Shown: positions 7,239-11,376 of the stretch, piece after piece | How the letters are laid out: each line of letters begins with the position of its first letter | How positions within the stretch are numbered: the first letter of the stretch is position 1 | NCBI GenBank assembly: GCA_964534705.1 | Contig: CAZHPY010000055.1 | Coordinates: 1-11,376, forward strand | Source of the DNA: CAZHPY01 sp964534705 | Lineage (GTDB): Bacteria; Omnitrophota; Gorgyraeia; 2-01-FULL-45-10 | DNA length: 11,376 nucleotides | Direction: 5' to 3' | The notes under the pieces: model-generated | Seen by the model: only the letters and a program-made list of their open reading frames with translations | Database searches by the model: none | Told to the model about the DNA's origin: nothing | Made by a program: the position numbers and the translations under genes

Positions 7239-7788
7239 TCCGCTTATTCACATATTTTTCCGCTTTGATCTCGCGTGAGGCAATGACAGGATGGCCCCTT
7301 AGATAGAGGGACGGGCCCAGGAACCACGCCTTCTCAAGGATGACGAAGACCTCTTTTTTATCCATTCGTTGATAGTCCAGTTTCAGGTAATGCTTCAGTA
7401 AAAGATCGGCATAAAGGAAAGCGAACCTTTCATAAAGATCTTTATCCAGGAGAACTTCTTCCGTCTTCAGGCCGGACAGGCGCGGGTAATGGTTCTTCAC
7501 ATCCTTTATCGCTATAGGGCTCAGCGCGAGCGGCCCGTATGCCTTGCCGCCGGCATGCATTATATAAGTGGGGATCTCTTTCCCGGACGCCTCAAGGTAA
7601 TTAATGCCTTCCCTGAGATAATCCCACATCTGGGTCTGGGCAGACACATTCGTGACGCTCTGAGGCTGTGTCAATTTGAGGGGCGCCGTAACGTTCGCCT
7701 GGGTGGGCGAAGACATGCTGAGGCTCGCGGCGCATACCAGCGCCACAGCCTCTTTATACAGCATTATGGTAAAATGATGATTAAACAT
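7210..7788 (-). CDS. 192-residue exported protein of unknown function under a c-di-GMP riboswitch
   Basis: ATG at 7788 follows AGGAG with 7-nt spacing. The N-terminus (residues 1-31) reads as a signal peptide with a possible cleavage after SPTQA; an internal Met at 9 would give a shorter signal but lacks a ribosome site. The mature part is one domain of about 140 residues with HAGGKAYGPLALSPIAIKDV (78-97), a helical stretch with YADLLLKHY (126-134) and KAWFLGPSLYLRG (153-165), then REIKAEKYV. By eye these recall the order of motifs in goose-lysozyme/SLT-type lytic transglycosylases (YGPL.., AYNAGP.., R..YV), but no catalytic glutamate is obvious at the expected place, so I leave the function open. 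The C-terminus is basic and Ser/Arg rich. It converges on and overlaps the large exported protein gene by 29 bp. Its leader holds the GEMM-I motif and a terminator. Confidence 0.82.
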   Translation of the reverse strand: MFNHHFTIMLYKEAVALVCAASLSMSSPTQANVTAPLKLTQPQSVTNVSAQTQMWDYLREGINYLEASGKEIPTYIMHAGGKAYGPLALSPIAIKDVKNHYPRLSGLKTEEVLLDKDLYERFAFLYADLLLKHYLKLDYQRMDKKEVFVILEKAWFLGPSLYLRGHPVIASREIKAEKYVNKRIKPRSRSSS

Positions 7789-7832
7789 CGGCCAGCTCCT
7801 TTGTTCTCAAGAGCTGCCGCGGGGGGCAAAAG

Positions 7833-7864
7833 AAAAGACCCAAGGCAAGATCATTGGGTCTTTT
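7833..7864 (-). terminator. Riboswitch expression-platform terminator (also works on the plus strand)
   Basis: On the minus strand AAAAGACCCAA (7864-7854) pairs perfectly with TTGGGTCTTTT (7843-7833), with a 10-nt loop and then CTTTTG. It lies between the aptamer and the ribosome site, 45 bp before the start codon, so transcription must pass it to reach the gene. On the plus strand the same stem is followed by a T6 run (7861-7866 region) and can end transcripts of the large gene about 600 bp past its stop. Confidence 0.85.
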
Positions 7865-7880
7865 TTAATTCAACCCCTTT

Positions 7881-7960
7881 GGCAACGCAGCCTCCCGCCA
7901 AATTTTCCTGTACGGGACTGTCGCTTTGCGCCCTCACGTTACCGTGAGTTTGCCTTTATC
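7881..7960 (-). promoter_or_regulatory. Cyclic-di-GMP-I (GEMM-I) riboswitch aptamer
   Basis: Read on the minus strand: AAAGGCAAAC (7957-7948), a perfect 6-bp hairpin CTCACG-GTAA-CGTGAG (7948-7933) capped by a GNRA tetraloop, then GGCGCAAAGC (7932-7923), a second arm with CAG..CCCG pairing CGGG..CTG (7920-7888), and GTTGCC (7886-7881) closing on GGCAA (7954-7950). This is the order of the conserved blocks of the GEMM-I family (GGCAAAC, GNRA hairpin, GACGCAAAGC, tetraloop-receptor arm, GUUACC-like close), with the central A of CAAAGC present. The base before the C of GGCAAAC is G, as in c-di-GMP rather than cGAMP sensors. A covariance search was not possible here; the call rests on motif order and pairing. 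Confidence 0.85.
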
Positions 7961-7980
7961 AGTAGGACTTCTAAACCGTT

Positions 7981-8002
7981 ATCCCTCGCATTCGCTCGGG
8001 AT
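7981..8002. repeat. Imperfect inverted repeat at the start of the riboswitch leader
   Basis: ATCCC-TC-GC, loop ATTC, GC-TC-GGGAT pairs with a 2x2 internal mismatch. ATCCCTC recurs as a direct repeat at 8001-8007, and a GGGATCCC palindrome lies at 7998-8005. It falls in the first 45 nt of the predicted minus-strand leader, upstream of the aptamer. It may be an RNA-stabilising hairpin or a small dispersed repeat. Confidence 0.45.
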
Positions 8003-8030
8003 CCCTCTAAATAAATCTAAGGTTACTAAA

Positions 8031-8059
8031 AGTATACCATGAAACCGACCAGAATTCAA
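8031..8059 (-). promoter_or_regulatory. sigma70 promoter of the riboswitch-controlled transcript
   Basis: On the minus strand TTGAAT (8059-8054) and TATACT (8036-8031) are separated by exactly 17 bp. Transcription from about 8024 gives a leader near 235 nt containing the aptamer and terminator. The -35 box touches the stop codon of the 52-residue microprotein gene (8060-8218), so read-through from that gene could also feed the leader. Confidence 0.75.
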
Positions 8060-8218
8060 TTAATCGGTGGTATTTTCCGCTACGAATTTCTCTATTTCTT
8101 TGATGTTTTCCAATATCAGTCTTGCTTTGGCAAGGCCGAAAGAGAATGGGAACTTATCTTCTTCGCTGCGCCTCAAAACCAATATGGGCTTACCATTATA
8201 TTCGCTTCTCTCAACCAT
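8060..8218 (-). CDS. 52-residue conserved-looking microprotein (FPFSFGLAKA motif)
   Basis: ATG at 8218 on the minus strand follows a very strong ribosome site (GGGAGGAG, 8 nt before the start). The product begins MVERSEYNGKPILVLRRSEE and continues with DKFPFSFGLAKARLI, a helix and a short acidic tail ending AENTTD. It has no signal or membrane segment. The pattern YNGKP-(hydrophobic)-LRR-(acidic)-(Y/F)PFSFGxxKA is one I have seen, from memory, in many small hypothetical proteins of environmental bacteria; its role is not known to me. A two-strand plus helix fold is plausible. The gene lies directly upstream of, and in the same direction as, the c-di-GMP-controlled exported protein, separated by that gene's promoter and leader. 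Confidence 0.78.
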   Translation of the reverse strand: MVERSEYNGKPILVLRRSEEDKFPFSFGLAKARLILENIKEIEKFVAENTTD

Positions 8219-8234
8219 TTTATTGCTCCTCCCT

Positions 8235-8279
8235 TTATTTAACGATGATCTTTACAGCTTCTTCCATTAATTTTTTCAT
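8235..8279 (-). CDS. Possible 14-residue leader ORF ahead of the microprotein gene
   Basis: An in-frame ATG at 8279 reads MKKLMEEAVKIIVK and stops at 8237-8235, just before the ribosome site of the gene at 8218. There is no ribosome site of its own. The predicted transcription start (about 8281) is almost at the ATG, so it could be translated as a leaderless message. It is short enough to be chance. Confidence 0.3.
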   Translation of the reverse strand: MKKLMEEAVKIIVK

Positions 8280-8287
8280 TGCGTCAT

Positions 8288-8316
8288 ATGTTACACCAAA
8301 AAAAAGGCATTGTCAA
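8288..8316 (-). promoter_or_regulatory. sigma70 promoter of the 52-residue microprotein gene
   Basis: On the minus strand a perfect TTGACA (8316-8311) and TAACAT (8293-8288) are 17 bp apart, with a T-rich spacer. It shares its -35 bases with the divergent promoter of the polyamine operon. Confidence 0.65.
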
Positions 8317-8338
8317 ATAATTATAGATAATGTAAAAT
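8310..8338 (+). promoter_or_regulatory. Candidate promoter of the homospermidine operon
   Basis: TTGTCA (8310-8315) and TAAAAT (8333-8338) are 17 bp apart. A start near 8345 leaves a very short leader with GGAGG (8351-8355) before ATG at 8363. The -35 overlaps the opposite promoter's TTGACA almost base for base, so both cannot be occupied at once. Confidence 0.5.
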
Positions 8339-8362
8339 GTAGCAAAATATGGAGGTAATGTA

Positions 8363-9814
8363 ATGCTTGAGTTTAAGAACAAGATTTTGATCATAGGATA
8401 TGGGTCTGTTTCCAAATGTTCTATCCCCATCCTTTTGAAGCACATCAAGGTCCCTTATAAAAATATAACGGTAATAGATTTTGCCGATAAGCGCAAAGAA
8501 CTGCAGCAATGGACGAAAAAAGGCATAAAATATTTCCAGGAAAAGATCACTCCTATAAATATAGCGCAGGTCCTGTCAAGGCATATATCGGCCGGCGGCC
8601 TGCTGATAGACCTTGCCTGGAACATCGGCTGCAACGACATACTTACCTGGTGCCATGACAATAAGGTCCTATATGTTAATACTTCCGTCGAAGAGTGGGA
8701 CCCATATGCAGGCATACATGATAAGAGCCCGTTCAAAAAATCCCTTTATTACAGGCAGATGCTGCTGCGCGATATGGTATCAAAATGGAAGAATGAATCT
8801 ACAACGGCAGTTGTCGACCATGGCGCCAATCCCGGCCTTATATCCCACTTTACCAAAAAAGGTATCGTCGATATAGCGGAGAGATCCATACATGACAAGA
8901 CAACCCAGAAAAAAGAAGCCGCAAAATTAGATAAGCTGCTTCATGAAAAAAAATACCCGAATCTTGCGATGGAACTTGGTATTAAGGTAATACATTGCAG
9001 TGAAAGGGATACCCAGATAACTAACAGGCCCAAGGAAGTCGATGAATTCGTCGGGACGTGGAGCATAGAAGGCCTCAGGGAAGAGGGTGTTTCTCCTGCG
9101 GAAATGGGATGGGGAACGCATGAAAAAGTATTCCCCGCGCTTACAAACCTTCCTCCTTATGGCCCGAAAAACCAGATATTCTTATCGCAGATGGGAATAA
9201 ATACCTGGGTAAGAAGCTGGGTCCCTAACCAGGAAATAATAGGAATGGTCATAAGGCATGGGGAAGCATTCAGCATATCGGACAAACTTACAGTATGGAA
9301 GAACGGGCGGGCCGTATACAGGCCTACTGTCCATTACGCATATATGCCGTGCCATGAAACGATCTCTTCGCTGCAGGAACTTCGCGGCCGTAATTACGAA
9401 CTCCAGCCCAAACTAAGGATAATGAGCGATGAAATAACGGGCGGCGCCGACATACTCGGCGCTTTATTGATGGGCCATAAATATAATTCATGGTGGACGG
9501 GCAGCATGCTTACCATAGAAGAATCCAGGAGATTGGTCCCGCATCAAAATGCGACCACGATGCAGGTGGCGATAGGCGTAGTGGCTGCGGTAATGTGGAT
9601 GATAGAAAACCCGCACAAGGGCGTATGCGTCCCGGACGACCTGCCTTATGAGCACATACTCAATATATCGAAACCTTATCTGGGGCAGTTCGTTTCAGAG
9701 GCATCCGACTGGACACCTTTGAAAAATTACCGCGTATTCTTCAAGGAAAACGCCCAGGCATATCTTGACAAAAAGAACGTATGGTGTTTTAATAATTTCT
9801 TATTCAAGGACTAA
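8363..9814 (+). CDS. hss: Homospermidine synthase (saccharopine dehydrogenase-like fold)
   Basis: Bacterial homospermidine synthase (EC 2.5.1.44) uses NAD+ to join two putrescines, or putrescine and spermidine, into sym-homospermidine with release of ammonia or diaminopropane. At 483 residues the length is typical. Seen: Rossmann start ILIIGYGSVS (8-17) with D39 at the end of strand two; NTSVEEWDPY (106-115); HGANPGLISHF (153-163); E214; FVGTWSIEGLREEG (229-242) with W233 and E241, then PAEMGWGTHE (245-254); H299 and E301 in IRHGEAFS; and TGGADILGALL. The order and spacing of E214, W233, E241, H299 and E301 match the active-site set I recall for the Blastochloris viridis enzyme (E210, W229, E237, H296, E298). 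Start follows GGAGG. The decarboxylase downstream, 15 bp away, supplies the substrate. Confidence 0.93.
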   Translation: MLEFKNKILIIGYGSVSKCSIPILLKHIKVPYKNITVIDFADKRKELQQWTKKGIKYFQEKITPINIAQVLSRHISAGGLLIDLAWNIGCNDILTWCHDNKVLYVNTSVEEWDPYAGIHDKSPFKKSLYYRQMLLRDMVSKWKNESTTAVVDHGANPGLISHFTKKGIVDIAERSIHDKTTQKKEAAKLDKLLHEKKYPNLAMELGIKVIHCSERDTQITNRPKEVDEFVGTWSIEGLREEGVSPAEMGWGTHEKVFPALTNLPPYGPKNQIFLSQMGINTWVRSWVPNQEIIGMVIRHGEAFSISDKLTVWKNGRAVYRPTVHYAYMPCHETISSLQELRGRNYELQPKLRIMSDEITGGADILGALLMGHKYNSWWTGSMLTIEESRRLVPHQNATTMQVAIGVVAAVMWMIENPHKGVCVPDDLPYEHILNISKPYLGQFVSEASDWTPLKNYRVFFKENAQAYLDKKNVWCFNNFLFKD

Positions 9815-9829
9815 ACAGAAAGAGATGAG

Positions 9830-11008
9830 ATGGAAGTGAGAACAAAAGAAGATATTGATGCGGCGCAGGACCTGAAGGACCTGGATAATATTTTAAAGAT
9901 AGCCAAAGATAATGGTACGCCCGCGTTCATACTCGACCACGACAAAATACGCGATAATTACAAGGAATTCAAAGAGGCCCTGCCGCGCGTCCAGGCATAT
10001 TATGCCGTCAAGGCAAATTCAAACCCCGAAATAGTAAAGACGCTTTATAAGATGGGTGCCAGCTTTGATGTCGCTTCCCTGCCGGAATTCATGATAGTTT
10101 ATGAGAATATAAAGGACCTGCCGCAGAAAGAGAGGCAGGATTGGATCTGGGACAAGATCATCTATGCCAATACGATAAAGCAGGAAGAAACGCTCCAAAA
10201 GCTCGACCAATATAAACCACTGGTCACATACGACAATATCGACGAGCTGTATAAAATAAAGAAACATTGCCCGCATGCTGGATTGGTCCTCAGGATACGC
10301 GTCCCGAACACAGGTTCGATGGTAGAGCTATCGTCTAAATTCGGCGCGCATCCCGGAGAAGCTGTAGATATTATCCTTGAATCGTTCAAGATAGGGCTTG
10401 TGGTGGAAGGAATAAGCTTTCACGTAGGAAGCCAGTGCAATAATTTTGAGAACTACATGCAGGCGCTGCAGCTGGCTTCATCTATACTGAAAGAAGCCGA
10501 GTCAAGGGGGCATAAGATAAACATACTCGACATAGGCGGCGGTTTCCCCGTAAAATATAATAATAAGGTAAAATCGTTCAAAACCCTTGCCAGGAAGCTC
10601 AATACCGAGATCGACAGGTTATTCCCTAAAACAATGGAGATCCTCGCGGAACCGGGCCGCTTCATGGTAGCCAATGCCGCAACGCTGGTAACCAAGATAA
10701 TCGGAAAGGCTGTCCGCGACGGCAAGACCTGCTACTACCTGGACGACGGCGTTTATCACACGTTTTCAGGGATCGTTTTTGACCACTGCACCTATCCGTT
10801 AAAAGCATTTAAGGACGGCGAAAAGAAGGTATGCGCGGTTTTCGGCCCTACCTGCGATGCGTTCGATACTATCTCCGTAGCGGAAGAGCTGCCTGACCTG
10901 GAAATAGGAGACTATCTCTACGCCGAGAATATCGGCGCATATTCGATCGCCTCCAGCACATATTTCAATGGCTTTCCTCCGGCAAAAGTGATCCATATCA
11001 ACAAGTAA
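9830..11008 (+). CDS. Ornithine/lysine decarboxylase, PLP-dependent, alanine-racemase fold
   Basis: A fold-type III amino-acid decarboxylase, expected to turn ornithine into putrescine (EC 4.1.1.17) or lysine into cadaverine. 392 residues, normal for the bacterial branch. Seen: PLP lysine K61 in AYYAVKANSNP, H198 in FHVGSQ, the phosphate-binding GGGFP (236-240), EPGRF (274-278), D318 in IVFDH, the cross-subunit cysteine motif GPTCDAFD with C342 and D343 (C360/D361 in mouse ODC), and Y371 in ENIGAYS. The intact D318/D343 set fits ODC or L/ODC rather than diaminopimelate or arginine decarboxylases. An extra segment of about ten residues (about 96-107, PQKERQDWIWDK) sits where most members have a short turn. 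The ribosome site is weak (GAGATGAG), so translation may depend on the upstream gene. Together with hss it forms a two-step homospermidine pathway. Confidence 0.93.
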   Translation: MEVRTKEDIDAAQDLKDLDNILKIAKDNGTPAFILDHDKIRDNYKEFKEALPRVQAYYAVKANSNPEIVKTLYKMGASFDVASLPEFMIVYENIKDLPQKERQDWIWDKIIYANTIKQEETLQKLDQYKPLVTYDNIDELYKIKKHCPHAGLVLRIRVPNTGSMVELSSKFGAHPGEAVDIILESFKIGLVVEGISFHVGSQCNNFENYMQALQLASSILKEAESRGHKINILDIGGGFPVKYNNKVKSFKTLARKLNTEIDRLFPKTMEILAEPGRFMVANAATLVTKIIGKAVRDGKTCYYLDDGVYHTFSGIVFDHCTYPLKAFKDGEKKVCAVFGPTCDAFDTISVAEELPDLEIGDYLYAENIGAYSIASSTYFNGFPPAKVIHINK

Positions 11009-11057
11009 ATTCCTGCAATTAACTATATAAAAAATCCATCCCGGTATTGCAACTTGG

Positions 11058-11119
11058 ACGGCGGCCCTTGCGGGGCGTGCCGTTCAGCGGACGGCAATTT
11101 GGATTAGGCATCCAAATTG
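11058..11119. repeat. Adjacent hairpins with a shared, alternatively paired arm
   Basis: Hairpin A: ACGGC (11058-11062) and GCCC (11064-11067) pair with GGGC (11073-11076) and GCCGT (11079-11083). The same GCCGT could instead pair with a second ACGGC copy at 11091-11095. That copy borders hairpin B, a perfect 10-bp stem CAATTTGGAT (11095-11104) with ATCCAAATTG (11110-11119) and a 5-nt TAGGC loop. This mutually exclusive pairing looks switch-like. Confidence 0.55.
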
Positions 11120-11127
11120 TCTCGGAA

Positions 11128-11200
11128 AAATTTCCACAAAATTTTAACTTCTTTCAGGAATTTAAAATTTTTGCTGCATCGCCATAAGGTGTGGAAATTT
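11128..11200. repeat. Nested inverted repeat, 10 bp outer and 10 bp inner stems
   Basis: AAATTTCCAC (11128-11137) pairs perfectly with GTGGAAATTT (11191-11200). Directly inside, AAAATTTTAA (11138-11147) pairs with TTAAAATTTT (11162-11171). The 3' side carries a 19-nt bulge (11172-11190) and the apical loop is 14 nt. Twenty nearly contiguous pairs are unlikely by chance even in AT-rich DNA. Confidence 0.65.
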
Positions 11201-11316
11201 ATTCAACGCCGCTTCAGGCACTATCCCCACAAGAGCCGCCTGCGACTATTGACGACAGGGCGTATAAAACTTTTCTGCACGATGCGATATCAGATGCGGG
11301 TGACATTGGATGGGCG

Positions 11317-11335
11317 CCCAAATTTGATATTTGGG
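11317..11335. repeat. Short inverted repeat near the window end
   Basis: CCCAAAT (11317-11323) and ATTTGGG (11329-11335) form a 7-bp stem with a 5-nt loop, flanked on both sides by ATGGGxG (11310-11316 and 11336-11342). Confidence 0.5.
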
Positions 11336-11348
11336 ATGGGGGTGGAGC

Positions 11349-11376
11349 ATGTTAGCCCCCATTAATATAACGCTAT
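11349..11376 (+). CDS. Possible start of another gene (runs off the window)
   Basis: ATG at 11349 follows GGGGGTGGAG and opens an uninterrupted frame of nine codons (MLAPINITL) to the window end. Too short to judge. Confidence 0.2.

Larger units (their letters stand above)
11009..11376. other. 368-bp terminal region without a convincing gene, rich in inverted repeats
   Basis: All frames on both strands are interrupted or lack a ribosome site and family signal. Three inverted-repeat blocks (entered separately) take up much of it. No clear T-run terminator follows the decarboxylase gene. Confidence 0.6.

Noticed and set aside
7489..7947. 152-codon plus-strand ORF across the riboswitch leader
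   Set aside because: It is antisense to the 192-residue exported protein gene and to the aptamer and terminator; no ribosome site and no recognisable product.
7881..7960. cGAMP-type (GEMM-Ib) variant of the riboswitch
   Set aside because: The base before the C of GGCAAAC is G; the cGAMP sensors carry A at that place as I recall. c-di-GMP is therefore the better call, although some natural members are promiscuous.
9830..11008. Diaminopimelate or carboxynorspermidine decarboxylase instead of ODC
   Set aside because: The CDAFD motif, the IVFDH aspartate and the adjacent homospermidine synthase favour ODC/LDC; LysA-type signature residues around the substrate carboxylate were not seen.
11117..11365. 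82-codon plus-strand ORF in the terminal region
   Set aside because: It has no ribosome site, runs through both arms of the nested inverted repeat, is rich in basic residues in a way typical of random frames, and shows no family motif.

Overview
The window looks like chromosomal DNA from a bacterium with ordinary Shine-Dalgarno sites and sigma70-type promoters. My best guess for its origin is Omnitrophota (candidate phylum OP3) or a relative. That guess rests on remembered family patterns: a very long signal-peptide protein carrying RNA polymerase alpha-CTD-like domains, many tiny conserved-looking ORFs, and mixed GC content. No rRNA or phage/IS gene is present to prove it.

Layout. (1) At 1-475 (minus) lies the 5' part of an ArsB/NhaD/SLC13-type ion transporter, divergent from the next operon. 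(2) At 611-3081 (plus) is a tightly packed housekeeping operon: thioredoxin, purN, enolase and an FtsB/DivIC-type division protein, with junctions of +1, -4 and -13 nt and two TTG starts. (3) At 3121-3197 is an initiator tRNA-fMet with its own extended -10 promoter and an unusual U1:U72 end. (4) At 3340-3465 is a 41-residue cysteine-rich microprotein gene bracketed by two hairpin terminators. (5) At 3648-7238 is a 1196-residue exported protein with two tandem alpha-CTD-like helix-hairpin-helix repeats near its C-terminal third. (6) Converging on it and overlapping its 3' end by 29 bp is a minus-strand gene for a 192-residue exported protein (7210-7788). Its roughly 235-nt leader contains what reads as a cyclic-di-GMP-I (GEMM-I) riboswitch followed by an intrinsic terminator. 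(7) Upstream of that leader on the minus strand is a 52-residue microprotein gene (8060-8218), preceded by a possible 14-codon leader ORF. (8) A divergent promoter pair sharing one -35 region leads rightwards to a two-gene polyamine operon: homospermidine synthase (8363-9814) and an alanine-racemase-fold ornithine/lysine decarboxylase (9830-11008). (9) The last 370 bp have no convincing gene but are dense in inverted repeats.

How it fits together. Sections 2-3 are translation and core-metabolism functions. Section 8 is a self-contained route from ornithine to putrescine to homospermidine. The most unusual part is sections 5-7: two exported proteins of unknown function in convergent orientation, one of them under apparent c-di-GMP control, plus a microprotein whose gene ends right at the riboswitch promoter. 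I would look there first for an undescribed surface or envelope system.
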